Below, in pieces: positions 17,432 through 26,656 of a stretch of DNA of 64,000 nucleotides (the first letter of the stretch is position 1; each line of letters starts with the position of its first letter). The notes beneath the pieces are model-generated. The model had not been told where the DNA came from. It ran no database searches and saw only the letters and a program-made list of their open reading frames with translations. A program made the position numbers and the translations under genes. Origin of the DNA: Halobacterium sp. KA-4 (lineage in GTDB: Archaea; Halobacteriota; Halobacteria; Halobacteriales; Halobacteriaceae); NCBI RefSeq assembly GCF_021028995.1, contig NZ_JAJJZG010000010.1, forward strand, positions 48,209 to 112,208, in the 5' to 3' direction.

Positions 17432-18415
17432 CTACCAGCGGTGGTGGACGTGCTCCTCGATGTACTTCTCGTAGACGTCACGGGTCGCGCCATGGGCCTC
17501 GTGCGTGAGCGGGCGGGCGTTCGACGCGGCGACGTTACTCCGGATGTGCTCGGGTGAGGTAGAGCCCGGAATGACAGTGGAGACAGCGTCAAAGTCAAGA
17601 ATCCAGCGGAGCGCGAACTGAGGCAACGTGAGCATGTCCGGGACGTGTTCGCGGAGTTCGTCGACGGCCGCGACGCCCGGTTCAAGGGGGACGCCAGCGA
17701 ACGTCTCGCCGACGTCGAAGGCGTCGCCCTCGCGGTTGAAGTTTCGGTGGTCGTTCTCCGGGAACTCTGTGTCCTCGTCGATTGCGCCCGTGAGCAGCCC
17801 CGACGCGAGCGGCACGCGCACGATGACGCCGACGTTCTCGCGCGCGGCGGCCTCGAGGAAGCGCTCGGCGGGCCGCTGGCGGAAGGGGTTGAAGATGATC
17901 TGGACGGTCTCGACGCCCGGATACTCGATGGCCTTCAGGCCCTCCTCGACCTTCTCGACGCTGACACCGTAGTGGTCGAGTTTCCCCGCGCTCTGGAGGT
18001 CCGCGAGCGCATCAAATGTTTCGGACTGGTAGTACGTCTCTGTGGGTGGACAGTGCAGTTGGAGGAGGTCTAGGGAGTCGACGCCGAGGTTCTTGCGGGA
18101 GCGGTCGACGAACTGTTCGAGGTTTTCGTGTATGTAGCGGTCGGCCTCGTGGGGGTCGAGGCGGCGGCCTGCCTTCGTTGCGACGACGGGGTCCTCGTCG
18201 CGTTCGTCGAGGACCTCGCGAATGAGGCGTTCGCTGCGCCCGTCGCCGTAGACGTCCGCGGTGTCGAGGAAGTTCACGCCCGCGTCTAGCGCGGCGCGTA
18301 CGGCGTCCTTGCCCTCTTCTTCGGCGACGTCGCCCCAGTCGGCGCCGATTTCCCATGTGCCGAGGCTAACTTCGCTGACGTCGAACCCAGTTGAGCCGAG
18401 TCGTCGCTGCTTCAT
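17432..18415 (-). CDS. Aldo/keto reductase
   Basis: The protein has 327 residues from the ATG at 18415 (M-KQRRLGSTGFDVSEVSLGTW). It is a TIM-barrel AKR with the catalytic set D (FLDTADVYG), Y in the same motif, K (VVATKAG) and H (LLQLHCP), and an NADPH-binding end (STVIPGSTSPEHIRSN). It reduces aldehydes or ketones, probably with NADPH; the substrate cannot be told. It is convergent with the MinD-like gene, and the two stop codons abut. It seems unrelated to motility. Confidence 0.9.
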   Translation of the reverse strand: MKQRRLGSTGFDVSEVSLGTWEIGADWGDVAEEEGKDAVRAALDAGVNFLDTADVYGDGRSERLIREVLDERDEDPVVATKAGRRLDPHEADRYIHENLEQFVDRSRKNLGVDSLDLLQLHCPPTETYYQSETFDALADLQSAGKLDHYGVSVEKVEEGLKAIEYPGVETVQIIFNPFRQRPAERFLEAAARENVGVIVRVPLASGLLTGAIDEDTEFPENDHRNFNREGDAFDVGETFAGVPLEPGVAAVDELREHVPDMLTLPQFALRWILDFDAVSTVIPGSTSPEHIRSNVAASNARPLTHEAHGATRDVYEKYIEEHVHHRW

Positions 18416-18472
18416 ACCGGACGACGAACCCGGACCCACCTAACGCTGTGGGAATGGTGTAAAGGTGGCCGG

Positions 18473-18694
18473 TTAGTCGCCGGCCGGCGCGAGCAGCGCA
18501 AGCCCCGCGCCGAACGCGGGGAGGCCGATCAGTAGCGCGGACGCGTACGCCAGCAGAACGAAGACACCGGGTGCGTCGAAACTGACGGCGACAACGACGG
18601 TCAATAGCGTTAGTTGGGCGAGCAGGAGCCCGAGCAGTCCGTCGCGGTTGCTCGCGCCGGCGGTATCACGAGTGGACTCGCGGGCGATGTCCAT
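18473..18694 (-). CDS. Small two-helix membrane protein
   Basis: The protein has 73 residues. A charged N-terminus ([18 protein letters not shown]) is followed by two hydrophobic helices (about residues 20-40 and 45-70). Third positions are strongly GC-rich in this frame. The family is not recognised. It is divergent from the metallo-hydrolase gene, with an 81-nt shared promoter region. Confidence 0.6.
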   Translation of the reverse strand: MDIARESTRDTAGASNRDGLLGLLLAQLTLLTVVVAVSFDAPGVFVLLAYASALLIGLPAFGAGLALLAPAGD

Positions 18695-18775
18695 ACCGGC
18701 GTTCGTGTCACACTCGCGGAAGTATCTACTGGGCCGTCAGCTTTTATGTATGCTTCGCGAGTAGTTGGAGGTGCT

Positions 18776-19501
18776 ATGGAACTGACCTGGTTCGGCCACT
18801 CGACGTGGCGCGTGGAAGTCGGCGAGACGACGCTGCTCATCGACCCGTTCTTCGACAACCCCAAGACCGACACCGACCCCGAGGAAGTCGACCCCGACCA
18901 CGTGCTGCTCACGCACGGCCACGCCGACCACATCGCCGACGTGGACCGCTACCGGGGCGCGCACTTCGTCGCGACGCCCGAGCTCGCGGGCTATCTCGGC
19001 GACCAGTACGACATCGACGACGCCACCGGAATGAATCTTGGTGGTACCGTTGAACTCGGCGACGCCTACGTGACGATGGTGCGCGCGGACCACTCCAACG
19101 GCATCGACACCGGCTACGGCACCTCCGCCGGGATGCCCGCGGGCTATGTGATTTCGGACACCAAGCCCACGCAGGTTGCCGACGAGGACAGCGAGACGTT
19201 CTACCACGCCGGCGACACCAGCCTCCACACGGAGATGCGGGACGTCATCGCGCCGTTCCTCGAACCCGACGCCGTCGCCGTGCCTGTGGGGGATCACTTC
19301 ACGATGGGGCCGTGGCAGGCCGCCGTCGCCGTCGACTGGCTCGACGCCGACGTCGCATTCCCGATGCACTACGACACGTTCCCGCCCATCGAGATCGACA
19401 CCGACGACTTCGTGCGCGAGGTCGACGCCACCGGCAGCCCCGCCGACGTCCAGGTGCTTGACGGCGACGAGACGTTCGACCTCTCCGAACACTTCTACTG
19501 A
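18776..19501 (+). CDS. UPF0173-type MBL-fold metal-dependent hydrolase
   Basis: The protein has 241 residues. The metallo-beta-lactamase motif [11 protein letters not shown] (about residues 45-55) and later ligands ([23 protein letters not shown]) form a complete dinuclear metal site. The start [14 protein letters not shown] is the classic UPF0173 opening. Substrate unknown. A TATA-like CTTTTATG (18741-18748) lies about 30 nt before the ATG, indicating a leaderless mRNA. Confidence 0.9.
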   Translation: MELTWFGHSTWRVEVGETTLLIDPFFDNPKTDTDPEEVDPDHVLLTHGHADHIADVDRYRGAHFVATPELAGYLGDQYDIDDATGMNLGGTVELGDAYVTMVRADHSNGIDTGYGTSAGMPAGYVISDTKPTQVADEDSETFYHAGDTSLHTEMRDVIAPFLEPDAVAVPVGDHFTMGPWQAAVAVDWLDADVAFPMHYDTFPPIEIDTDDFVREVDATGSPADVQVLDGDETFDLSEHFY

Positions 19502-19589
19502 CGGCGCCGCCGTCGCGCGGTCCACCGTCCCCGCGGCGGCTTCCGAAAGAACAACGCTTACGGCGCGGGCGTGAGTTGCCTCGCACGTA

Positions 19590-19985
19590 ATGACAATCGA
19601 AGTCACCAGTACGTCCGAGGAAGGGTACGTCACGCGTTCGCGCGTCGGCGACTATGAACTGACCGTCGACGCGACCGAGGAAGAAGGGCCGGAGCCCAAC
19701 GGCGTTCTCCTCGCGGATTACGCGTCGTGTTTCATCCCGGCGTTCCGCGTCGGCGGCAACAAGGAAGGCTTCGACGACCTCGGCCGAATCGACGTCGACG
19801 TTGAGGGCGACCTCGATGACGATGACGACCTTGAGGCGATCCGCTTCCACCTCCTCGTTGAAGAGGACCTCGAGGATGATGATTTCGATGCCATCGTCGC
19901 TCGTGCCGAAGACATCTGTCACGTCCACAGCGCGCTCCGCGAGGGGCTTCACGCCGAGATTACCGGCGAGACCGGCGCGTTCTAA
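19590..19985 (+). CDS. OsmC-family protein
   Basis: The protein has 131 residues and an OsmC fold. A Cys in the DYASCFIPAFRVGG motif and a second Cys in the ICHVHSAL motif are the redox pair used by OsmC/Ohr proteins against organic hydroperoxides. The central loop is very acidic (DLDDDDDLE), a halophilic adaptation. It is an independent gene following the MBL hydrolase by 88 nt on the same strand. Confidence 0.85.
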   Translation: MTIEVTSTSEEGYVTRSRVGDYELTVDATEEEGPEPNGVLLADYASCFIPAFRVGGNKEGFDDLGRIDVDVEGDLDDDDDLEAIRFHLLVEEDLEDDDFDAIVARAEDICHVHSALREGLHAEITGETGAF

Positions 19986-20067
19986 ACGGCGAGCATACGG
20001 CGGACGCCACGACTACCACGTTCTTTTCGTCGTAGCATACAAGCACGCCCACCGCGTAGCGGCAGTC

Positions 20068-20514
20068 ATGGCTAATGACTGGCAAGATATGGTGGTCGGT
20101 GCTCGTATGTCTGTCGACAACGAGTTCGACGACCGGGTACGAGCGTCGTCGCTGTCAAATTCCCAGTGGGGGCTCGTGATGACCGCGGTTGAGTTCGAGA
20201 TTGAGGACGCTGACGACCCTGATAATGCGCGCGTCGTCGCCGACACCTCGAAGCTTGAACACGTCCTCCCGGAAATGCAGAACGTCGACAAACAGATGGC
20301 GATGGGCGGTGGTGGCAGCCAATCAATGAATCGCAGCAGCGGCGTCGTTGGCGGTATCAAGGACGCACTCGGTCTCGGCAGTGCCGACGACGGCGACGAG
20401 GAACTCGAAGCGGAAGCAACGCAGCTCGCCGAGGAGTACGCCGAAGCGTTCCAATCCCACCTCGAAGACGAGGGGAAGTGGGAGAAAGTTCGGCGCGCTG
20501 CAGCCGGCGACTAG
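20068..20514 (+). CDS. DUF5799 family protein
   Basis: The protein has 148 residues from the ATG at 20068 (M-ANDWQDMVVGARMSVDNEF). It is conserved in haloarchaea as DUF5799, with a beta-rich first half, a Gly/Ser linker with a GGGG run (about residues 75-95), and an acidic helical tail (EELEAEATQLAEEYAEAFQ). It is cytosolic and its function is unknown. Its last 4 nt overlap the stop of the opposite small gene at 20511. Confidence 0.75.
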   Translation: MANDWQDMVVGARMSVDNEFDDRVRASSLSNSQWGLVMTAVEFEIEDADDPDNARVVADTSKLEHVLPEMQNVDKQMAMGGGGSQSMNRSSGVVGGIKDALGLGSADDGDEELEAEATQLAEEYAEAFQSHLEDEGKWEKVRRAAAGD

Positions 20515-20657
20515 CCGTCCCCGGAGTGGAACAGTGTGAGCTCTTCGGCCTCATAGATGTTGAGGAGTTCCTCAACGAGTTCGTCATAGGATTCCTCATC
20601 CTCCCGGAGTGCGTCCAGTCGCTCGACGGTTTCCTCGCTGAGGTGGACGTCGGGCAT
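20511..20657 (-). CDS. DUF7557 small protein (ribbon-helix-helix-like)
   Basis: The protein has 48 residues and starts M-PDVHLSEETVERLDALR. It ends YEAEELTLFHSGDG. The pattern of a beta strand then two helices (ESYDELVEELLNIYE) resembles VapB-type antitoxins and is common in haloarchaea without a partner toxin. No toxin gene is adjacent here. The ATG at 20657 is preferred to upstream codons because the domain starts there. Confidence 0.75.
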   Translation of the reverse strand: MPDVHLSEETVERLDALREDEESYDELVEELLNIYEAEELTLFHSGDG

Positions 20658-20733
20658 GCGCGGAGCAACGGCCGCCGCCAGCATAAATCCACTGTCGGGA
20701 AGGTTTTTGCCCCGTCGCGCCCACGCTACGACC

Positions 20734-21027
20734 ATGTCTGACGGGTTCAACCTCGACCTACGGAACGCCGAGGAGGAAATCGACGTCCCCGAGTCCTTCG
20801 ATGGGAGCGTCGTCCTCGGCGTCCTCGACGGCACCACGCCAGACGGCGACTGGCTCGGTGAAGTCCACGACGGCAACGTCCTCCTGCTCGCCGTCGACGG
20901 CGACCTCAACGACCTTGCCAGTGGGTTCGCCAGCGACGTTAAGGACGCCGGCGGTACGCTCATGCACTTCCGGGAGTTTCTCGTCGTTGCGCCGCCCGGC
21001 GTCGGCGTCGACGCCGACCGACTGTAA
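20734..21027 (+). CDS. DUF5779 family protein
   Basis: The protein has 97 residues (M-SDGFNLDLRNAEEEIDVPES). It is a compact alpha/beta haloarchaeal protein of unknown function. The core VVLGVLDGT and VLLLAVDGDLNDLA alternate strands and helices, as in DUF5779. A TATA-like AGGTTTTTG lies about 30 nt upstream. The 163 nt downstream to aglM hold no gene I can support. Confidence 0.7.
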   Translation: MSDGFNLDLRNAEEEIDVPESFDGSVVLGVLDGTTPDGDWLGEVHDGNVLLLAVDGDLNDLASGFASDVKDAGGTLMHFREFLVVAPPGVGVDADRL

Positions 21028-21190
21028 TGATTAGCTTCGCCGTCGAGGTCATCTCCTGTTGCTGTTCCACTCTGGATCCTCGCCGAACAAGTCGTTGGCT
21101 TCTATAAAGACACCAGCCAGTTCCGCTACGAGGCCAGCCGCTCGTTTGGCGCGGCACTCGATTCGCAGTGTTCGCCCTCACCCATCGTGG

Positions 21191-22474
21191 TCACCAAGTC
21201 AACCCTTCGTACGTGATGCCTTCGCGGCGCTCAACGATGCGCCGCCCATCAACGACCACGGGCTCGGCCATCGCGTCGAACTCCTCGTCGAGCGCGGCGA
21301 ACTCGTCCCAGTCCGTGACGAACACGGCCCCAGACGCGCCATCGAGCGCCGCCTGCGCGCTGTCCGTGTATTCGACGTCAGGGCGCTTCTCCGCCATCTT
21401 CTCGGTCGCGACCGGGTCGTAGGCGACGACGTCGGCGTCCCGGTCTTGGAGGCCGTCGATGACCGGAATCGCGCGCGTTCCCCGAATGTCGTCGGTACCG
21501 GGCTTGAACGAGAGGCCGAGCACGGCGACGCGCTCGCCCTCGATGTCGACATGGTCGTCGAGCAGCGAGAGCAGGCGCTCGGGCTGACGGTCGTTGACCT
21601 CGACGGCGGCTTCGAGGACCGCAGGGTCGTAGCCGGCGTCTTTCGCCGCAGAGATAATTGCAGCCGTATCTTTGGGAAAACAACTACCGCCCCACCCTAC
21701 CCCAGAACGGAGGAACTGACCGCTGATACGGTCATCTTCGGCGATGGCGTCGGCAACCTCGTAGGCGTCGACTCCGAACTCCTTGCAGATGTTCCCGATG
21801 TCGTTAATGAGGCTGACTTTCGCCGCGAGGAAGCCGTTGTTCGCGTACTTGATCATCTCGGCCTCACGCAGTCCCGTCTCGACAACCGCGGGGTCGCCGT
21901 TGGCAGCGTCAACGAGCGGCTCGTAAACGTCGTGGAGCACATCGTAGGCCGCCTCGTCGGTCGCGCCGTAGACAACCTTGTCCGGATGCAGGAAGTCCTC
22001 GACGGCCGTCCCCATGCGGAGGAACTCGGGATTCATCGCGAGCGTCGCGCCGTCGAACCCACCGCGTTCGAGTGCGGGCGCGACTACGTCCTCGGTTGTC
22101 CCCGGGACGACTGTGCTCTTCACAACGACGACGTGGTCGTCCTTGCCCGCGAGCGCTTCGCCGAGCGACTCCGCGCCCGCCTGCATAATCGAGGTGTCGA
22201 TGCGGCCGTCCGCTTCAGAGGGCGTCGGCAGCGCGAGGAACGTCACGTCCGTCTCTCGTACCGCGTCGTAGTCGGTCGTCGCTCGCAGCCGGTCACCCGC
22301 GTGCTCGGCAATGCGTTCCTCGAGTCCGGGCTCGTGAATCGGCGCGCGGCCGCCGTTGATGGTGTCAACGGTGTCCTGGTCGATGTCGACGTTCACGACG
22401 GAGTGACCGAGGTCCGCGAAACACGCCGCGACGGTTGTGCCGACGTAGCCGCTGCCGACGATACTGACGTTCAC
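21191..22474 (-). CDS. aglM: UDP-glucose 6-dehydrogenase AglM
   Basis: The protein has 427 residues. It has an N-terminal Rossmann motif ([19 protein letters not shown]), the UGD signature ([21 protein letters not shown]), the catalytic Cys265 in GGSCFPKDT, and a C-terminal UDP-binding domain ([20 protein letters not shown]). It oxidises UDP-glucose to UDP-glucuronate with NAD, and glucuronate is a component of haloarchaeal S-layer and archaellin glycans. It lies 4 kb from aglJ, separated by unrelated genes. Length and all key residues are normal. Confidence 0.9.
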   Translation of the reverse strand: MNVSIVGSGYVGTTVAACFADLGHSVVNVDIDQDTVDTINGGRAPIHEPGLEERIAEHAGDRLRATTDYDAVRETDVTFLALPTPSEADGRIDTSIMQAGAESLGEALAGKDDHVVVVKSTVVPGTTEDVVAPALERGGFDGATLAMNPEFLRMGTAVEDFLHPDKVVYGATDEAAYDVLHDVYEPLVDAANGDPAVVETGLREAEMIKYANNGFLAAKVSLINDIGNICKEFGVDAYEVADAIAEDDRISGQFLRSGVGWGGSCFPKDTAAIISAAKDAGYDPAVLEAAVEVNDRQPERLLSLLDDHVDIEGERVAVLGLSFKPGTDDIRGTRAIPVIDGLQDRDADVVAYDPVATEKMAEKRPDVEYTDSAQAALDGASGAVFVTDWDEFAALDEEFDAMAEPVVVDGRRIVERREGITYEGLTW

Positions 22475-22548
22475 GTTAAATCCACCTTGCTCGGCCTTAC
22501 GCGAGGGCCGTATTAAGGTCGTTCGTCACGGACAGCGCCGTCCTCGAT

Positions 22549-22899
22549 TCAGGCTGTCCCCTCGAAAATCGCGTCCGCGGACGTCCGCTCGCGGTTGAAC
22601 GACGTCACCGTCGCGCGAATCACGTCGCCCTCCGAGAGCGTCTCGGGGATGTCCTCGGTGAACAGCACGAACCCCTCGACTTTGCCGACGGCGACGCGCT
22701 CGCCTGAGTGATGGTCGGTGAACTCCGTGATACCGAACTCGTAGGTTTCGCCCATCTCGACGGGCGCGTCCCGCTGTTGAGCTTCGTTGTGCGCGCGCTT
22801 CGACGCCGCCGCCTCCGAAGACCGTCGCCGCCACAGCACCAGTGCGACCAGCACCAGCAGGACGCCAGCGGCACCACCGAAGACTACCGGATTGTTCAT
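22549..22899 (-). CDS. TRAM-domain protein with N-terminal membrane anchor
   Basis: The protein has 116 residues. A single hydrophobic helix (VVFGGAAGVLLVLVALVLW) is followed by a charged linker and a TRAM beta-barrel (PVEMGETYEFGITEFTDHHSGERVAV onward, ending VTSFNRERTSADAIFE). TRAM domains bind RNA; membrane-anchored versions occur in haloarchaea but have no assigned role that I know of. It lies 74 nt upstream of aglM on the same strand and may share its transcript. Confidence 0.82.
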   Translation of the reverse strand: MNNPVVFGGAAGVLLVLVALVLWRRRSSEAAASKRAHNEAQQRDAPVEMGETYEFGITEFTDHHSGERVAVGKVEGFVLFTEDIPETLSEGDVIRATVTSFNRERTSADAIFEGTA

Positions 22900-22954
22900 G
22901 GTCGCCGCCTCGCAGCGGACCGCCTACAAACCACCGACTCCCGGATTCGCAGCG

Positions 22955-23659
22955 TCATCGCTCGGTGAACGTCAGGTAGTGGCCGTCGGGGTCGCGGACG
23001 CGTACGCCGCTATCTACGTTTGAGACGCGACACGCGCGGTCTGCGACAGCGTTCGCGGCGTCTGTGGGCGACTTCGCGACGAATCCGAGGTCGGCGTGGA
23101 CGGCGCCGCGGGCGTCCGCGATGCCGAGCTGTGGCTCCCAGAGTTCGAGGTCGACGGGGTCGCCGAGGCGGACGCGCTCGCGGTCGCCGCCGCGGTCCGT
23201 CACCGCGAACCCAAGGTCGCGGTAGAACGCCGCCGCGCGCTCCAGATCCTCAACTTCGAGGACGGCTTCGAAGACACCCGTGAGCGCACCGTCGCCGTCC
23301 GAACCGCCAGTCCCGATCTCCACGCAGTGGCCGTCCGGATCGTCGAAGTACAGCGACTGCGCGCTCCCGAAGTCAAACTCCACGAGGTCGAAGTCGTCGG
23401 CGAGACGGTCGCGCCACACGTTGTACTCGCTGCGTGTCGTCGAAAACGCGTAGTGGACGTGGACGCCGCCGCGCGGCACCGTCGACGGCTCGCGGAGCAC
23501 GAGCGTCGTGTCGCCCACCTCGTAGACCGCTTCGTGGTCGCGGCGCTCGCCGCTGAGATCAAGATGTTGCTCGTAGAACGCGGCCGCGCGGTCGAGCGAG
23601 CGCACTTCCAGCGCAAGCGAGTCCAGCGCAGAGAGCACACCGCGACGTTCGCCGGCCAC
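22955..23659 (-). CDS. VOC-family (glyoxalase/dioxygenase fold) protein, two domains
   Basis: The protein has 234 residues with two VOC modules (about residues 12-120 and 130-230). Each has the strand-helix pattern, with DPDGHCVEIG closing the first and DPDGHYLTFTE the second. Possible metal ligands are the H and E in those motifs. It may be a ring-cleaving dioxygenase-like or lyase-like enzyme; substrate unknown. No ATG fits: the GTG at 23659 (V-AGERRGVLSALDSLALEV) is the most natural start, because the longer ATG start at 23725 would overlap the divergent gene. Confidence 0.8.
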   Translation of the reverse strand: MAGERRGVLSALDSLALEVRSLDRAAAFYEQHLDLSGERRDHEAVYEVGDTTLVLREPSTVPRGGVHVHYAFSTTRSEYNVWRDRLADDFDLVEFDFGSAQSLYFDDPDGHCVEIGTGGSDGDGALTGVFEAVLEVEDLERAAAFYRDLGFAVTDRGGDRERVRLGDPVDLELWEPQLGIADARGAVHADLGFVAKSPTDAANAVADRACRVSNVDSGVRVRDPDGHYLTFTER

Positions 23660-23708
23660 GTGCAAAGGCCTACCCCGTTTTTTGGTGCTGGTCGCCGTAC
23701 GTACTCGT

Positions 23709-24422
23709 ATGCCGATGAAAGCCACCGGGCGCGCGACCGACTTCGCGGAAATCGACCGCTTCGACGACGGCGTCGGATGGATTGCACACCCCGACGAGGC
23801 GATGCAACGGGCGAGTCACGCGTTGCGTGTGCCCGCTGACGATCCGGGCACCGACGAAGCGAGCGGCGGGGCCGCGAGCGCCGCGGATGGCGACGTCTGG
23901 GTGGTCGACCCCGTGGATGCCGACGGCGTCGATGACCTGTTCGCGGAATTCGGCGAGGTCCAGGGCGTCGTCGTGTTGATGGACCGCCACGGGCGGGACG
24001 CCGCGGCGGTCGCGGAACGGCACGACGTGCCGATTCACGTGCCGTCGTTCGTCGACCCCGGTATCGACGCGCGCACGCAGCCCGTAACCGGCGAGCTGCC
24101 GGGCACTGACTTCGAGGTCGTGCGGACCGTCGACTGGCCGGGCTGGGACGAAGCCGCACTCTACGACGGCGAGACGCTCGTCGTCGGAGACGCACTCGGG
24201 ACGGCGCAGTACTTCACGACCGGCGACGAGCGCGTCGGCGTCCACCCCATGCTGCGCGTGAAGCCGCCGAACGCGCTCGAACAGTTCGAACCTGAACGTA
24301 TCCTCGTCGGGCACGGCGAGGGCGTAATGGACGATGCATCGAGCGCGCTGGAGTACGCGCTCGACGGCGCTCGGCGGCGTGCGCCGAAGGCGTGGCTTGA
24401 GGCCGTGCGGTCGATGGTGTAG
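23709..24422 (+). CDS. Haloarchaeal MBL-like protein lacking the metal motif
   Basis: The protein has 237 residues from the ATG at 23709. The fold pattern resembles metallo-beta-lactamases: VWVVDPVDADGVDD, VVVLMDRHGRDAA, a GDALGTAQYF strand-loop, and ILVGHGEGVM near the end. The HxHxDH motif is replaced by DRHGRDAA, so a metal site of the usual kind is absent. A TATA-like GTTTTTTGG (23677-23685) lies about 30 nt upstream, supporting this start and a leaderless mRNA. It may be a non-catalytic or altered hydrolase. Confidence 0.6.
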   Translation: MPMKATGRATDFAEIDRFDDGVGWIAHPDEAMQRASHALRVPADDPGTDEASGGAASAADGDVWVVDPVDADGVDDLFAEFGEVQGVVVLMDRHGRDAAAVAERHDVPIHVPSFVDPGIDARTQPVTGELPGTDFEVVRTVDWPGWDEAALYDGETLVVGDALGTAQYFTTGDERVGVHPMLRVKPPNALEQFEPERILVGHGEGVMDDASSALEYALDGARRRAPKAWLEAVRSMV

Positions 24423-24439
24423 TCTGGGGAGAACAGCGT

Positions 24440-25207
24440 TCAGTCCGCGAGCCGCTCGCGGAGTCGGTCGGCGTCCTCGAACATGTGGGTGTTGTTGAAC
24501 AGGACGTAGACGTCGCTGGCGTCTAATCCCTGGAGTCGGTCGGCGAGTTCGTCGAGTTCGTCGTCCTCGTAGCGGTAGTCGTAGTCGTGGACGTCGCCAG
24601 TCTCGCCGTGCATGCGGCAGTACGCAACGGCCACGTCGTCGACGGGGTCGCGGTGGAGTGGATTGACGACGTGGACGAGATCGAGGTCGCGGCAGACGTC
24701 GGCGACCCGGTCTGGGGCATCGTTCCACTCGCCGCGGGGCTCCCACGCGATCGTGTAGTCGCGGCGGTCCACGTCCGCGAAGAACTCTCGGAGGTTCGAC
24801 TCGTACTCCTCGGTCGGCCCGAAGCTCGGCGACGTCTGGAGGACCACGACGTCGGCGTCGAGGGCGTCCGCGCGGTCGAGCGTCGCGTTCCACGCGTCGC
24901 GGACTGCTTCGGAGTCCTTGAAGTAGCCGACGTCGCCCTTGGGGAGTGCGTCCCGGTGGTTGTTCCACGTCGGGCTCGACGACGGATGCGTGACTGCCTG
25001 CCACGCCTTCAGCGCGAAGGTGAACTCCTCGCCCGCCTCTCGGCGCCACCGCTCGGCCGTCGAGACCTGCGGGAGCTCGTAGAACGTCGACTGCAGCTCC
25101 ACGCTCTCGTACTCGTCGGCGAACGCCGCGAGCTTGCTCTCGTACTCGTCCTTCCATCCCTCGGACGCGTCGTAGCGGCTGTACCCGCAGGTCCCGACCG
25201 ATACCAT
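24440..25207 (-). CDS. DUF72 family TIM-barrel protein
   Basis: The protein has 255 residues. The opening VSVGTCGYSRYDASEGWKDEY and the motifs VELQSTFYELPQ, FTFALKAWQAVTH, IAWEPRGEW and YVLFNNTHMFEDA are those of the DUF72 (YecE-like) family, which has a TIM barrel of unknown biochemical function. It is convergent with the MBL-like gene (17-nt gap) and transcribed away from the long intergenic region to its right. Confidence 0.88.
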   Translation of the reverse strand: MVSVGTCGYSRYDASEGWKDEYESKLAAFADEYESVELQSTFYELPQVSTAERWRREAGEEFTFALKAWQAVTHPSSSPTWNNHRDALPKGDVGYFKDSEAVRDAWNATLDRADALDADVVVLQTSPSFGPTEEYESNLREFFADVDRRDYTIAWEPRGEWNDAPDRVADVCRDLDLVHVVNPLHRDPVDDVAVAYCRMHGETGDVHDYDYRYEDDELDELADRLQGLDASDVYVLFNNTHMFEDADRLRERLAD

Positions 25208-26004
25208 GCACCGAGAATCGGGTGGGCCGCCGAAAAAGCTACTCGCCGGAATCGAGCAGTGTAGCTACAGAGGGGCTCAGTCCGTAACAACCCCAATTCG
25301 AAGCGTCTGTAGCCCGGTCGCAGATATCCGATGGAGAAGTAGCCGTAGAAGCACGACCGTCGCACGTCGTTCAGGCGCGTGAGGAGGGCAGCCAGCAACT
25401 GTCGTCACCCGTCACACCGAGAGAGACTTAATCCTCGTACTACAGACCCGTGCCGTCACGCGGTTTCTGACAGTCGTGATTCCAGGATAGTCGTCGCCCG
25501 CGCGTCGGTGTGTAATTTCGGTAGCTGGCCGCTATCGGGTGATTCGTAGCGCCTTTCGTGTTCGTGGTCGATTCGACGGCCGGAATTAGTCGTGAACATT
25601 TCCAATACGTTCGTCGTCAGTGCTCCCGTTCGAAGAACTACACACCCGTTCTATCTGGCGGATTGGGGAGTGAGCGACCCGTTCTATGCTGGCTGATACG
25701 TTCTCAGACGGGCGGTTCTCATCGCCCGTTGCAGTGGCTGCCAACCAGGATTGGTGCGCTCGTGCTGACTGCTCGTCCTCGTTGGTGGCCGCGAGTATCG
25801 CGTCGGTCGCTACGAACAGCGACAAACCCGCTTCTTGCGGACGATTCGTCCGCTGTAGTTCCGCAGTCCTGTGAGGAACGCGAAGCGACGACCTGCAACT
25901 CCCGCACGTTCTCGACGACCGAGAGCGACGGCTCGTCGCGGAGTCGGTCGATGGTGTGAGGCCGCGGTCGCCACCTATTCGATGCGTGACGACCAAACGT
26001 GGCT
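25208..26004. other. Long intergenic region, possible frameshifted gene remnant
   Basis: No intact gene is supported in these ~800 bp. On the minus strand at about 25660-25960 one frame reads DRLRDEPSLSVVENVRELQ and then a neighbouring frame reads AGLSLFVATDAILAATNEDEQ and SIERVAHSPIRQI, which look like pieces of one protein split by a frameshift. I do not recognise the family. The part at 25208-25560 shows neither clear codon bias nor an RNA gene. Confidence 0.3.
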
Positions 26005-26640
26005 ATGGACGTACTCGTTGCCGGTGCGCACGGCCAGGTCGGACAGCACGTCACAGAGCTACTCGCGGACGGTGAGCACCGCGTCTACGGGATGGTCCGG
26101 GACGAAGCCCAGACCGACGACGTCGCGGCGCTCGGTGCCGAGCCAGTGGTTGCGGACCTGACGGAGTCAGTCGCGCACGCCGTCGAAGGCTGCGACGCCG
26201 TCGTGTTCGCCGCCGGATCGGGCGGCGAGGCGGTCGAAGCGGTCGACCGGGACGGCGCGATTCGGCTCGTCGACGCCGCCGAGGACGCGGGCGTCGAGCG
26301 CTTCGTCATGTTGAGTTCGATGTTCGCCGACCAGCCCGCAGCCGCGCCGGAGCCGCTCCGCGACTACCTGCGCGCGAAGGGTGAGGCCGACCGGTACCTC
26401 CGCGAGAGCGACCTTACGTACACCGTGGTTCGCCCCGGCGAGCTCACGAACGAACCGGCGACGGGCCGGATTCGCACGGCTGCCGACCTCTCGCAGAAGG
26501 ACGGTGACGTGCCGCGCGCCGATGTCGCGCACACCCTCGCAGCGACGCTCACCACCGAGGCGACGTACGGGGAGACGTTCGAGGTGCTCTCCGGGGACGA
26601 ACCAGTCGAGGCGGCGCTGGCCGACCCGTTACGCGAGTGA
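26005..26640 (+). CDS. NAD(P)-binding atypical SDR protein
   Basis: The protein has 211 residues from the ATG at 26005. The nucleotide-binding motif is VAGAHGQVGQHV, followed by VVFAAGS and FVMLSSMFA; the segment YLRAKGEADRYLRESDLTYTVVRPGEL is typical of NmrA/YwnB-like atypical SDRs. Many relatives are NAD(P)H sensors or flavin reductases, so the exact role is open. It is convergent with aglJ (16-nt gap). Confidence 0.87.
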   Translation: MDVLVAGAHGQVGQHVTELLADGEHRVYGMVRDEAQTDDVAALGAEPVVADLTESVAHAVEGCDAVVFAAGSGGEAVEAVDRDGAIRLVDAAEDAGVERFVMLSSMFADQPAAAPEPLRDYLRAKGEADRYLRESDLTYTVVRPGELTNEPATGRIRTAADLSQKDGDVPRADVAHTLAATLTTEATYGETFEVLSGDEPVEAALADPLRE

Positions 26641-26656
26641 CGGCGCAGGCGCCCGC

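Noticed and set aside
21059..22516. 485-codon plus-strand frame
   Set aside because: It lies opposite aglM, whose full UGD motifs prove the minus strand is coding.
23670..25211. 513-codon minus-strand frame
   Set aside because: It is an Arg-rich shadow across the MBL-like and DUF72 genes, typical of high-GC genomes.
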